Assembly: GCA_047495785.1 (NCBI GenBank)
Contig: JBLDXI010000073.1
Coordinates: 310,001 to 374,000, forward strand
From: Lepidodermella squamata
Lineage: Eukaryota > Gastrotricha
Direction of reading: 5' to 3'
Length of the DNA stretch: 64,000 bases
Shown: one piece after another, positions 11,916 through 23,498 of the stretch
Numbering within the stretch: the first letter of the stretch is position 1
How the letters are laid out: each line of letters begins with the position of its first letter
Position numbers and translations under genes: made by a program
The notes under the pieces: generated by a model
Databases searched by the model: none
The model's input: the letters and a program-made list of their open reading frames with translations, nothing else
What the model was told of the DNA's origin: nothing

Positions 11916-12160
11916 GGTACAACTCTGACAACTCTTTGGTAATGTTAATGCCATAGAGAAAAAAATGACCAGAGTAAGCACTCAAGATTAGCGCGTACAG
12001 TCGAACTTTTTTCGACTGCACGCGCTAATCTTTTTACTCAAACTATCGAAAACAAGTTAACTATCAGTAAGCACTCAAGCTAAAATTTTGATCTGCGTTA
12101 TTATAGAAGTGCGTTCTCAAAACGGATATCTCCGTTTTTTACCAAATTTTGCATGCCTCT

Positions 12161-12335
12161 AGAACGCGAGCTGCTCTTTCACGTGGTATAAGATTTGAGG
12201 TGGGAAATTGCTGCTCAGTCTTGAACTCATCAAAACTAATAAAACCATAGTGAAAACGAGGTTTTTGTATCGCAACAACGGTTGGGTTGTCCACCTCAAA
12301 TCTTATACCACGTGAAAGAGCAGCTCGTTGAATTT
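12161..12335. repeat. Inverted repeat around a short spacer
   Basis: The arm gagctgctctttcacgtgg at about 12168, continuing through ttgaggtgg, returns in reverse complement at about 12288-12330. The spacer of about 85 bp is not gene-like. Probably a small foldback element upstream of the second Ly6-type gene. Confidence 0.6.
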
Positions 12336-12906
12336 TTAACTCTCCCCGGTATATCTATAAGACCGAAATTAAGTTAAAAGTGGGTTTTGTCGAAAATTGT
12401 GACTAGTGAGAGTTTTGTGCCGATTTTAGTATTATTGAAAATCCGACACACTATAAATTCAGATGCTAATTCATTTTTGCACTATCAATATTTCCATGGG
12501 TAATCTGAGGTGAGGAATCTCGCTTTATATTCTAAAATTATGTTGGGATCAAGCTGGTGTCTGTAGGACAACCTGAATCGCTGACACTTTCCAGGACATC
12601 TCTGGGGGTTTCCTTGTTTTAAGGAGGATGGGAGCATCCTAGAGGTCTGAATTCTAAATCCTCAAGAAAAAATTGAGCTAATACGACTAGGAATTCGAGA
12701 ATCGTCCCTCTTCAAGTAACAAAATACAGAAAATACGCCAAGCCCTACTTTTCACTTTTTTCGGTCATATCTTACATCTATACTTACGTCTATGACATAA
12801 GCTCACAATTTGAGGGGTAATTCAATATCATGCCTACAATATTTAGATTATCGCCTTTCAAAACTCTACTTACTATCTGATTTTTCGGAATTACTGGATT
12901 GTGGCC

Positions 12907-13450
12907 ATGACAGCACTGATGGTTACAAGCAGGGTTCATTTTTCAAACGCCTTGGTTGAGCGATGCTACAGGTGCATTCCAAGCAAGACTACCAATTGCG
13001 AAGATCCAAACAACTTCGAAGTGTTCCAGTGCCCATCGGATTTCAATTATGCGTGTGTTTACTTCTACAGCGAACTGTGAGCATTTTATAGTTTAATTTA
13101 CTTTTGTGATTCGCTTTGCTTTCAGGGAAGGCGGTTTACGCGGTTGCTTGGATACAAGTAGTTGCAAATCATATCAATTGGGACAGTGCTGCACAGAAGA
13201 CCTGTGCAACAACCAAACAGCAACGCCACTGCCGACTAAAACTGTGATGGAGATGGATACCAGTCTAATGGATCCCAGTTTGAATGACTTCACAGCGTCT
13301 GATACCGTTGTCTTAATGTGTGTCGTGCTTTCAGTGGTCGCTGGCGTTTATTACTTCAGGATAGTGCAAAGGAAAAATATTACTTCGAATAACGTCTCCG
13401 ACGTTGAAAAATTGACTTTGAATGATAACGACCAACAACATGCCGTATAG
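12907..13450 (+). CDS. Ly6/uPAR-type transmembrane protein 2
   Basis: Two exons, 12907-13076 and 13126-13450, separated by a 49-bp canonical intron (gtgagc...ttcag) at the same position in the domain as in the first gene. The LU domain runs from CYRC to CCTEDLCN, with ten cysteines in the same order as the 5.9-kb paralogue. After it comes a hydrophobic helix (VVLMCVVLSVVAGVYYF) and a polar tail of about 30 residues, so a type I membrane protein is predicted. The N-terminus is the weak point: the nearest ATG (12907) gives a poorly hydrophobic leader (MTALMVTSRVHF), so the real start may lie in an unrecognised upstream exon. Confidence 0.7.
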
Positions 13451-13856
13451 ACTGCAGAAAATGATCCTTTGACGGGGGATAATGTTTGGAATTGTTTTAC
13501 TATCAAATATCGAACATGTGAATTTCAGCTACACAACATTATTTCAATTAAGATGTGAAGTCTTAATGTTGAGAAGTACTTTGTTTCGTCAGTGAGGTGC
13601 CTTTCATAATTAACTGTTTTTTCTATTTGCTCCGATCGAAAATGCGATAATTGCAAGCCATTTCGATGTAAATAAATAAATAATTAAGACATACTGCGTC
13701 GGCTACAGTAAAAGCTTGTTTATTCGCATAAACTATTTTCGCAATCGTTAAATTTTGATGTAAGCTATCTGATGAAGTTATATTGTCGAAGCATCACCTC
13801 ATCTTTCATAGATGTGAGTCCAACAGTTCATCTAGCCTAAAATTGTTATAGCTTAG

Positions 13857-14370
13857 GGAGCATCCATGAATAACGTCACGCTCAAAATCGCGATTTTTCG
13901 ACCCCTCCCCCCCTTGATGTCACAAAAGCTGACCCTCCCCCCTCTACCCCGATGTCACAGCCTATAGTCGCCCCTTTTCTCGTGAAAAATAGTAACATTT
14001 TTTATACTCTTCCGCACCTAACCAGGAAAAACCTATCATCCAATTATCAGACGCATTAGCAATTGAATTGAGTTGTTCTTTGTTTACTTTCCGTGTGTCG
14101 AATGCACACCTCACATGACGCAACACCTGTTCTTCAACCGGCATTAGTGCGCCCATCTTGCCTCATTTCACACTCAGAAAACATTTTAAAAGAATAAGAA
14201 TATGCAGATGAGTAAGATAGTACGCTTAGCGTTGTTTCACAAATGGGATGCGGTTTTGGCGTTTTTAAGAATAAACTCTTGTCACACCACGTCAGACCCC
14301 CCTCCGTCTCATGTCACACTTTAGCTGACCCCCCCTCCCCCCTCGGAGCGTGACGTTATTTATGGATGCT
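13857..14370. mobile_element. MITE with 28-bp terminal inverted repeats
   Basis: The left end is gggagcatccatgaataacg and the right end is its reverse complement (cgttatttatggatgctccc), extending through tcacgctc/gagcgtga. TTA lies on both sides (13854-13856 and 14371-14373), consistent with a 3-bp target duplication as in the PIF/Harbinger superfamily. The ends are followed inside by C-rich blocks (gacccctccccccc). No transposase frame is present, so it is non-autonomous. Confidence 0.7.
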
Positions 14371-14498
14371 CCCTTATTGTTAGTCTATCTTTTTCCGATT
14401 GCATCAGCTATCTCAAGTTCTCTCACAATCTCGCACTTGGATTCCGCCTCGTTGCGCTCAATATGGCCGTAGCAAGCCGTTCGGCGATAGTTAGACCA

Positions 14499-14628
14499 CT
14501 TCAGGTCCAAATCTCGAATGATGAAACCATGGTGAAGGTCGAAATTACGGGTGATAGCACTAAGCCGGCAGCTACGAGCGATTTTGCAGCCCAGCAAGAC
14601 GCGTAGGTCCCAGATCGGTCGACTTTGG
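14499..14628. repeat. Interspersed repeat, second copy
   Basis: Same blocks as 7991-8250 (gtcgaaattacgggtgata and gcgtaggtcccagatcgg), but with a shorter middle. No coding function is apparent. Confidence 0.45.
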
Positions 14629-14982
14629 TCGGATCCTTATTAGAAACGGCTCCTCCGTATGTAACGACGATTATCTTCGGGCCAGCCAGACCCGCATCAC
14701 CCTTCGTCCAAGCGAATGAACGAACCACTTGAGTTCAGGATCATCTCACGGATGATCACGGAAATATTTCATTCCGGAGTCATAGCAACGCTCAATTGAC
14801 CAATCAGCGTGCGCACCTAAGTTCAACTTCCAAATTAAAACGGACGGTAGAATAACACCTCCGCGCTATCACAGGTTTCATTTACTTAATTTTGCGCACA
14901 TACATCCTCCTATTGATGGCCGACAAATTGAACACGAGCTGCTGCGAAAACAGGAATTTTGTCATTGTCGTTATACGCACTT

Positions 14983-15345
14983 AGGGAGCATCCATAAAAG
15001 ACGTCCGGCTAAAATGGCATTTTTCTGACCCCTCTTCCCGCTGATGTCACATCTACTGAACCCCCCTTTTCGCATGTCACAAACAGGACAAGATCAAACA
15101 ACTTGAAAATGCCAATAGCAACACCTAGCATCTAAGGATAGCGCGGATTATTATCAGCACCCATATTCGCTAGCCACCATCAATACCGACTTAATAACTG
15201 CGTCCTCGTTTTGTCACTCTGGTAACAGCTGTTTCAAATACGCCGCGTGTGACTGCGCACTTATCTCAATGAAAATTAGCGAAAATCTCGCGTGTCCGGC
15301 ATCGCTCGACCTCACTTAGTCGCGAGTCACACTTTGGTCGACCCC
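14983..15345. mobile_element. Second MITE copy, 3' end missing
   Basis: It begins TTA then gggagcatccataaaagacg, the same terminus as the 13.9-kb MITE, and includes the C-rich gacccctcttcccg and the later tcgcgagtcacacttt blocks. The right terminal repeat is absent: the sequence runs into a poly-C tract and then the 15.36-kb palindrome, so the end was probably lost when that element inserted. Confidence 0.6.
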
Positions 15346-15362
15346 CCCCCCCCCCCCCCCCC

Positions 15363-15832
15363 GTCCGCGACAAGTCATCCGGTGACAACTCATCCGCGAC
15401 AACTCGTCCAGCGACAACTCATCCGAAATTAAATTAATATTTTAATAATTATTTTTAGTGACAACTCATCCGGTGACAACTGGTCCGGCCCGGCCGAGTT
15501 GTCGCGGATGAGTTGACACAAAAATTAAATAATTAATTATTTTTTAATTATTTCGATTTTCGGACAACTCGTCCACGGTCAACTCGTCCGAAATTCGAAA
15601 TATAACATGAGTTAGTAAATTCAGGATGAGTTGTCCGTGGACGAGTTGTCCGAAAATCGAAATAATTAAAAAATAATTAATTATTTAATTTTTGTGTCAA
15701 CTCATCCGCGACAACTCGGCCGGGCCGGACCAGTTGTCACCGGATGAGTTGTCACTAAAAATAATTATTTAAATATTAATTTAATTTCGGATGAGTTGTC
15801 GCTGGACGAGTTGACCGCGGATGAGTTGACGC
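15363..15832. mobile_element. Large foldback palindrome made of short subrepeats
   Basis: Two arms of about 215 bp are near-perfect reverse complements around a centre near 15600. Each arm is itself built from repeats of acaactcatccg/acaactcgtccg units and A/T-rich spacers (attaattattttttaatta). There is no frame of useful length. Self-complementary arms this long with internal subrepeats indicate a foldback transposon; no clear target duplication is visible because the left flank is a poly-C tract. Confidence 0.75.
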
Positions 15833-16214
15833 CCCACGAAAATTAGCTGAAGGTTCGATTTGCAAGCAATTTAAACCACTTTGATGCAAAAAATGTCAGA
15901 CCTTGGCATTTTGCAAAATTATAAATAATAAATAATTACCTATAATATTCATTTACCGCTTTTAAATCGATAGTCTCCACTTTAGTTTTAATTTTCAATT
16001 AAATGGCGGCAAGTGCTACCCCTATTTGTTTATGTCCAACGCTCAAATGTATCGTTCATTTTTGTCGAAATAACCGCAAGATGATCGCAATGCACACTGA
16101 GCCTGAGCTGGCTGCAAGCCATTCATAAATTCGTGTTGTAGTGACCTAATTAATTATTGTGTGGAAATGGTTGTGTGTTGCAAACAAAGCGTGAGCAAGT
16201 TTTATTGCTATGTG

Positions 16215-19041
16215 ATATTTATTTATTTTATTTATTTAAGAGCACAAATCCCAAAGTTGAGAGCTCATAGAAAAGAAAGTTTGCTTGAAGTAAAAATTAG
16301 TAGCAGATTATCTTGTCAATTCGGTCCGTTTCAGCATCAGTATTTCCAACAAAGATTCAACAATTATATTTTTTTCAGATTAGGTTTAGATAAAAAATAT
16401 TTATAAACAAGTTGACGGCAAGAAAAGGCATCGTAACAAATTTTGAAACCACAATCACATCTTGGCGGTAGGTTAGTGTAGTTCATAATGTCGATTGGGC
16501 GATGATGAGGGCAGTGAAAATATAAAGGTAGAGTGTTGAACAGACTAGGACCGGTGAAGCTAAGAGAGGCCTGACCGTAGTCCAGACGCATACGCGGTAT
16601 TTTGAATGAGAGCTGGGAGTAACGAGTGCGAGACGGAGGCTTCAGTACAAAAATAGATTTGATGGACACAGGCGCGTCGCCGACAACACAACGGTACATG
16701 AGAGTAGCAATATGTACATTACGCTTGCCTTGCAGGTCGAGCCATTCTAATTCATCACGAAGAGGAGAGGCGTCAGCGGAATCAGAAGCATTCATAATTA
16801 TTCTCACTGCTTTGTCCTGAAGAGATTGCAATCGTTTCAAAGATGTGTCACAAGCTTCACCAAGTAATACAGGGTGACTTTTTTATAGTGGCAATAATCC
16901 ATGTTAGCAATAATTGCGTCTAGTACTGAATCATCTTTGTATGGCGAGTACTTGCATGTCGATTTCTCCAAACTTAACGAACTCGTGCTAGCAATAAAAT
17001 TTTATGAATGGCCTGGTATTACGCGATAATTATCAGATAGAGTTTGAAGAGTTTGGAGAAATCGACTTTAGTGCAGTGCAAGTACTCGCAATACTAGACA
17101 GTACTAGTCCCGATTAATGCTAACAAAGATTATTTCCACTATAAAAAAGTCACCCTGTACATCGCAATACTGTAAATGAGAAAAAACTAGACCATTAGCC
17201 ATTAATTTCAAGCAATTCCTGTTTAGTCCGTTCTTAGACGCTAGATGAAGAGCAAATAAGCCTTTGCGAGCTTTGGTACAGGCCTTGTCTATTTGCTGAC
17301 TGTATAACAGTTTTTCGTCGAGAATGAAGCCTAGAAGAGTGATAGAGTTGGTTTGATCCAGCGAGTTATCGTTAATACTTATAGAAATTTTTCTGGCGGA
17401 TTTACTAAGCGAGACTATCATGAGCTGCGATTTCTTACCGTTAACCTTAAGACAGTTTGAGCCTAACCAGTTGATAACATTATTAAGGTCGTTTTGAAGT
17501 ACTGATTCCAATTCAGAATCATTTTTGGCAGCAAAATAAATGGTGGTATCGTCAACGTATTGGATTACGGTGGATTTTAGTGATGAAAGTGGCAGCTCGT
17601 TAATATAAATTGTGAAAAGTAAAGGTCCCAATACAGAACCCTGTGGCACTCCATACTTAAGATCAGCTGTGTTCGAAATTTTTCCATTTACTTTGGTCAA
17701 TTGTTGGCGGTTAGAAAGATAGCTAGTTAATAATTCGATAGCCGGCTCGTCGAAACCTGCACTATGTAAAGATGACAGAATACCAGGCGTGGTTAAGGTG
17801 TCAAAGGCTTTACTCATGTCAATGCTAACTATCGCGATTGTCAAACCTTTGTCAAGAGCGCAACGCCAGTCGTTTGTCATTTTAGCTAGGCAAGTTTCGG
17901 TAGAGTGGTGCTTCCTAAATCCGAATTGTGAGGGCGAGAGAAAATCAATCTTTTTCATATAATTCTTAATTTGAAGAGAGAGGCAGCGCTCAAAGGTACG
18001 AAATAAAGGCGATAAGATTGAAATAGGACGATAGTTCCCGACAAGGTCTTTCGAACCTTCTTTGAACAAAGGCGTTACTGTAGCTAATTTCCAGGCGGCT
18101 GGAATCTGGCGTTCCAACAATACTTTATTGTAAATTAAAGCTAAATGCGGCGCTAGGAAATCGGCTGCCACCTTGAGAACACACTCAGGTATTCCATCTG
18201 AACCCGTCGTAGGCTTGCGCGGTGACAATTTGTTCAAACACTCTTTAACGGTTGACGTAGATATGGTTTGAAAATGAAAAAGTGACTTCGTTTGAACCTT
18301 TCTGTCAACGACTTGAGGTGTGTCGATGGATTCGGCTGTTTTGCTACCAATGCTAGCGAAGAAATCATTGAATTCGTTCGCCTTCAGAAGAGATTGATCA
18401 CTATCAAGGTGGGAAAAATTGGAACCTTTGTTTTTCTTGGGTCTGAAGTTTTCGATAACTTTCCACATTTTTCCTGAATCTCTGCCGGCCTCAGCTACTT
18501 GACGGCAATATCGAGCTCTCCTGACTTTACGACGATGGCGTTGATCATATCGAAGCTTTTCTCGAGAGGATAGCAAGAGATCAATATCACGATTGCTCGT
18601 CTCCACGTGGTTGGATTTTTTCGACTTCATTGACTTACGGTCGGGCACTGTTTCGGATATTGCTTCGAGAATAGCAGCATTGAGCTCGTCAAGCTGTTCC
18701 TTTGCGCTTTTCTCTGTTGGAAAAGGATAGTCCAAGCGTTTCCGAAGAGCGTCGATGAACCTGTTGGTGTTCATTTTGCTGAAATCTTTCCCCACGTTCA
18801 TCGAAGTTGGATCGACCTCTGACTTTTCGGTTTTCTCAGTTTCTAAGACCAAAGTGATTCCACGATGGTCGCTGATACCTTCAGTTGCGCCAGTTAGCGC
18901 TATTCTCTTTGAAGAGTAGGAAGTACAGAAGTAATCGAGCATTGTTTTGGATGCGGGCCTGGTTATTATTTTCCGAAATGCTAAATCCAAATTATGGCTT
19001 TGAAGTAAGTCGAGAAAATTGCTTTCATTATCACAATTCAC
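16215..19041 (-). mobile_element. Non-LTR retrotransposon, 5'-truncated and split by a MITE
   Basis: The main frame (19041 down to 17104) starts inside the C-terminal part of an APE-type endonuclease, with the SDHRG motif near residue 57. It continues into a reverse transcriptase: PLFKEG and NYRPIS, motif A SIDMSKAFDTL, motif B GVPQGSVLGPLLF, motif C YVDD. The frame is interrupted at LQYCD by a 288-bp insertion and resumes after it (16364-16840). A short 3' region ends in a TAAA-rich tail at about 16215-16235. Motif order and APE remnant fit the Jockey/CR1-like LINEs. The N-terminal part of the endonuclease and any ORF1 are missing, so it cannot move by itself. Confidence 0.9.
16870..17157. 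mobile_element. TA-target MITE inside the LINE reading frame
   Basis: Terminal inverted repeats of about 40 bp begin cagggtgacttttttatagt and are flanked on each side by TA (16868-16869 and 17158-17159). This is the target and end pattern of Tc1/mariner-type elements. The 288-bp body has no transposase frame. It lies within the reverse transcriptase frame, so it arrived after the LINE inserted. Confidence 0.85.
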
Positions 19042-20041
19042 AATTCACAACATATATTACAATTGCAGGAAAAAACTATGGCCAAGAAAGCAGCGCGTAT
19101 GAACGTAAACTGCCATACTGTAATGACTCGCAATGACAACCTCGCCCTTGAATAACGAAAAAACTTAATCTCGGTTATATCAAAAATTTACTGAAATTCC
19201 TAATTCGCAGTCCACCTGTAAAAAGCTGTGTTCAGGATTAAGGTGGTGATAACAACCAGCCTTTTTCATTTCAGTTTTCCGCGCTTTCAATTGACAATTT
19301 TCGTTGAATTTTTTGGCGATCGATCTGGGTGATTTTTGCCGATTGCCAATTACGTAATTCTAACGTTCAGCTAGGAGTTAAAGGCGAAATGTTGACATAC
19401 GGGTGAAAAAATCACAGCCTTCGCTTATTTTTTCAAATACTGATTTCACTGGATTTTGAATTTTTTAGAATTTTGTTGCAATCATTCTCACAAAAAATCC
19501 TATTTCAAATGCATCTGAAAATGAGGCTCTTTTATATGCGTCGGTCTGCATTATTAACCACAAATCTGTCAAGTCGACGGTTATTTTGTTTCGCAGCGGC
19601 ATTAGTGCGACTCCCGCGTTCATTTTTAAATCGACCAATGGCGTGCGAGCAAATAATTGTTAGAGAAAACTAGCATTTCACAGTTATTTAGTGACCGGAG
19701 GAAACCACCGCGGATCCGTAAATGTGCACTTGGTCAGGCCTTGCTTAAAAAGAATTTCAAATGTTGCTTTTTCATTTCTCAGGTCTGAATTGAAGCGTGT
19801 TTTAACCGGATGTTTTCAATTTATAATCTTGTTTAAGAATTTTACGCCGAGCCCTGAGTTAGCCAACATTTGAATCATATTCCGCAGTAGACAGGTATTT
19901 CATCAATATTACATTCGTTTTATTCATTATTATATTATATTATATTATATACATAATATACGAAAAATACACTTTGAATAAAGCTGCACGTTTACGCGCA
20001 CACACGAAGAAGGTTTTGTTGGTTTTTCTTGAATTTACAAA
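19042..20041. other. Upstream region of the sushi-ankyrin gene
   Basis: No gene seen. An A/T-rich microsatellite (tatatta repeats) lies at about 19925-19955, and a conserved 5' segment shared with the protease genes lies at 19983-20015. Confidence 0.5.
19983..20015 (+). promoter_or_regulatory. Conserved 5' segment of the protease/sushi-ankyrin family
   Basis: The block gctgcacgtttacgcgcaca followed by cgaagaa lies 30-60 bp before the ATG. The same block, with one or two changes, lies before the protease-ankyrin gene (33538-33568, minus strand) and before its decayed copy (41486-41513, minus strand). Conservation amid diverged surroundings suggests a promoter or 5'UTR element carried along with the first exon. 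Confidence 0.4.
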
Positions 20042-22702
20042 ATGCGCCACCCATTAGCTTCAATAATCCCCTTCCTCGTGCTGACATTCGGAGCCTGCCG
20101 AAACATATCATGCAACCTGAATTTTGATATTGGAGAAAATGTTGTAATTGCTTGTCAAAATAACGAGACCTGGTCCCAGTCTGGTTTATGTGTCCCCAGG
20201 CAGCGAAGGCCAGTAAGTTTACTACAAAGACATGTACAGCCGGAGTAATTTTTGGGGGGTTCTTCTGTCAGCGGAACCAAATTTACGGTGAGCGAAACCA
20301 AATATGCTGTAGCGGAACTAAATTTTGGAATTTTCTAGTAGCCTGAAATCGCTTTTTGGATATCTCTTGCAGGTCAAGATTGGCCACAATAATTCTAGAA
20401 AACTCACCAATGAATTAAGCGCACCATTCGCTATAAGACGAAGTGTTCAGTTCAAAATTCATCCTTGGCCTAAGTTTCGTAGAAATATTCAAAAAATGAA
20501 TTTTGGCATATTTCGACTTTGGTTCCGCTACAGCAAATTTGGTTCCGCTACAGCAAATTTGATTCCGCTCACCGTAAATTTGGTTCCGCTAAAAGATATT
20601 CCGATTTTTGGGTCCCCTTATCCGTATTGATATAAGGAGCTTGCATTCGTTGCGGATTGCGATATGCTGAGATGACCAAGGCTTTTTTAAAAAAGGAAGA
20701 AACATCCAAAAGGTAACTACTTGCGATGTTTTCAGCCTGTTTCCTGCTCCGGTTTCCCTAATCTCTTAGTTTCCGCTTAGTTTCTTGCGGAATCTCAACT
20801 TTCTGATGGCTGTCTGTTCTTGCATTTTAGGTTCGTGAAGTGTACGAGCAGTTGTGGAATGTAACAGCCCTCACGGACGACTTGGAACAGGTGCGGCAAC
20901 TCGTTGCAGAGATCGACGAATCCACTGGGCGCAAATTTGACCCGAACTGGCGCAACCCTAATGAGGTCAACTGTGCTTCTGAGTATGACAAAATGAAAAA
21001 TGGCACCCTGCTGCACCGTGTCATGTGCAATCGGACGCAATCAGACCAGCGGTTACAAATTGCGCAGATCTTCGTGGATCGTGGAGCTGATGTGAATTCC
21101 AGAGAGGAAAAGTATGGCTTGACTGCGTTGATGTTTGCGGCTCGGATAGGGCACATTGAAGTAGTGCGCCTGCTGCTGGATCGCAACGCTGACATCGAGG
21201 CCAAAGATAAAAATGGCTGGACGGCGTTGATTCACACGGCTTGGAAGGGAGATCCTACAACACTCATACTACTCCGATTGTTGTTGGACCGCAACGCTAC
21301 CATCGACGCCAAGGATAACTTAGGCCAAACAGTACTTATGATTGCAGCTCGGATGGTGCAAGTCGAAGTAGTTCGACTGTTGTTGGATCGCAACGCTGCT
21401 ATTGAGGCCAAGGATAACGATGGCAGGACGGCGTTGATGTGGGCGGCTGCGACTGCGATTGAGAAGATCGAAGTAATTCGATTGCTGCTGGATCGCAACG
21501 CCGACATCGAGGCCAAGGATAAAAATGGCTGGACGGCACTAATGGTTGCGGCTAATAATGGACACATTGATGCAGTTCGAGTGTTGTTGGATCGCAACGC
21601 TAACATCGAGGCCAAGGTTAACGATGGTAAAACGTTGTTGATGATTGCGGCTAGGGATAGGAACATTGCAATCATTCTACTGTTGCTGGATCGCATCGCT
21701 GCTATCGAGGCCCAGGATGACACATCGTTAATGTATGCAGCTAGGTATGGGCAAATCGAATTAGTTGGAGTGTTGCTGGATCGCAACGCTACCATCGACG
21801 CCAAGGATGACAATGGCTGGACAGCCTTGACGTGGTCGGCAAGGTATGGGCAAGTCGAAGTAGTCCGAATGCTGCTGGATCGCAACGCTGACATCGAGGC
21901 CAAGGATAATATTGGCTGGACGGCGTTGATGTATGCGGCAGGTAACGGGCGAATCGACGCAGTTCGAGTGTTGCTGGATCGCAACGCTACCATTGACGCC
22001 AAAGATGACAATGGCTGGACAGCGTTGATGTTCGCGGCTTCTTATGGGCACGTCGATGTAGTTCGACTGTTGCTGGATCGCAACGCTGCCGTCGGGGCCA
22101 AGTATGGCTCTGGCATTACGGCGTTGATGTTCGCGGCTTCTTATGGGCACGTCGATGTAGTTCGACTACTGCTGGATCGTATCACTGCTGTCGAGGCTAC
22201 GGCTAACACTGACGGGACAGCGTTGATGTGGGCGGCCAGATATGGGCAAGTTGAAGTAGTTCGATTGCTGCTGGATCGCAACGCTGCAATCGACGCCAAG
22301 GATGACAATGGCTGGAGAGCCTTGACGTGGTCGGCAAGGTATGGGCAAGTCGAAGTAGTCCGAATGCTGCTGGATCGCAACGCTGCAATCGAGGCTAAAG
22401 ATAATATAGGCTGGACGGCGTTGATTTTTGCGGCTAGGTATGGGCAAGTCGAAGTAGTTCGATTGCTGCTGGATCGCAACGCTGCTATCGAGGCTAAGGA
22501 TAGAGATGGCTGGACGGCGTTGATGTGGGCGGCCTGGCATGGGCACGTCGAAGCAGTGCGACTGTTGCTAGATAGAGGCGCAAATAAGAACGTCAGAAAT
22601 TCAGACGGCGATACAGCTCTCGATATCGCAATTTGCCGAAACGATACTGCTGCGGCCTTGCTGAGGACGCGAGGAGCAACTCGTGCAAAGTCATCCTGTT
22701 GA
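20042..22702 (+). CDS. Secreted sushi-like/ankyrin-repeat protein
   Basis: Two exons, 20042-20212 and 20831-22702, phase-0 intron (gtaagt...ttttag); about 680 residues. Exon 1 encodes a signal peptide (MRHPLASIIPFLVLTFG) and a short sushi-like piece with cysteines and the typical ending ATW/ETWSQSGLC. Exon 2 starts VREVYEQLWN, has an acidic capping segment, then about 16 ankyrin repeats of 33 residues with consensus LLLDRNAAIEAKDNDGWTAL, ending in AKSSC. Repeats are similar at DNA level. The leader matches that of the protease copy at 41.4 kb (MRHAIAS), and exon 2 matches the ankyrin exon of those genes, so this is a family member without the protease. Secretion is predicted, which is unusual for ankyrin repeats. 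The intron contains a foldback element. Confidence 0.8.
20268..20605. repeat. Foldback element in the sushi-ankyrin intron
   Basis: The left side has gcggaaccaaatttacggtg and variants; the right side has three or four reverse copies (caaatttggttccgctaca). The design of short subrepeats at inverted ends is the same as in the 2.75-3.65 kb element but with a different unit. It lies wholly inside intron 1. Confidence 0.6.
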
Positions 22703-23498
22703 AAGTTGTAGGCAGTGAATCAGCGATCAGTGATATCACTGATTACCCCTCTAAATTCAGACAGTACTCTTCCCAATGATTTCCGACATTTTCGAGATGC
22801 CGTTTCTTGGGTGTGACAGCTTTAAATTAAATTTAAATAAATTAAATTGTTATCTGCATCAAATCAACCGCTGTTATTACTTATTTGTGTTTCGCTAGTA
22901 GTCAAGTATTCAGTGGCTCAGAAGTTCTGATCGTCCTCTGCGGCCAGGAGATCAGAATTCGAAATTTCAACCATCACTTTCTCCGCACATAAAGGTCGCA
23001 TCAGTAAGAACCAAATGCCAGCTGATAGATCTCTTCTAGGAGAAATTCATTGATATTTTTTCAAATTTAAATAATGAAAGAACTCAAGCATGGTGCGAAT
23101 TACAGGGGTGCTGAAGTGTCGCGACACCCCAGCTCCAGGACTCCAATCAGAAGAAGGCTTAAAAAACCACAGGGGGGGCCCTTTGCTTTCAAAGAAATTG
23201 ATGAATAAGCAGACCAATTGGCGCCCATGGCGTTACACCCTTTTTCTCCTGATTAGTTAGTCTATAGTGATATTATGTCTATGCTGAATCAAACAATATT
23301 CGTCCATTCGTCGTTGAGGAGAACATGTTTACAATGTTGAGCAGTTATTTTAGTGGCTACCAATTCGATTCTCAACATAATTTAAAATTCGGAGCATTAT
23401 ATATTAATGAATGAAACGCGCTTTCAGTGGAGTCGTGGCATACAGAAGATCGATTTAAAATATATTCGAAAAGCTGTGACGCATTTTGAGTTGATTTC
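22703..23498. other. Intergenic region
   Basis: No gene seen. It includes a LINE-like tail motif (ttgggtgtgacagctttaaa then TAAA-like runs, 22806-22850) and, at 23100-23290, a degraded repeat (gtgtcgcgacacccc, then ggcgttacaccctttttctc) that also occurs at about 1247-1330. Confidence 0.45.

Larger units (their letters stand above)
6522..12906. other. Gene-poor stretch with repeats and a gene fragment
   Basis: No intact gene is visible between the two Ly6-type genes. The stretch contains the inverted copy of the 3.7-kb repeat, an interspersed repeat shared with 14.5 kb, a broken RING-ankyrin exon copy (9275-9840), a foldback element with tRNA-like cores (9842-10372), a hairpin (10478-10584), a LINE-like 3' tail (11840-11915) and an inverted repeat (12161-12335). 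The frame at 7218-7556 is open for 112 codons but shows no domain, splice support or composition signal. Confidence 0.55.
13451..16214. other. Transposon-rich intergenic stretch
   Basis: No gene is seen. It is occupied by a TTA-flanked MITE (13857-14370), the 14.5-kb interspersed repeat, a second truncated MITE copy (14983-15345), a poly-C run (about 15342-15362) and a large foldback palindrome (15363-15832). The 380 bp after the palindrome are A/T-rich and featureless. Confidence 0.6.
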
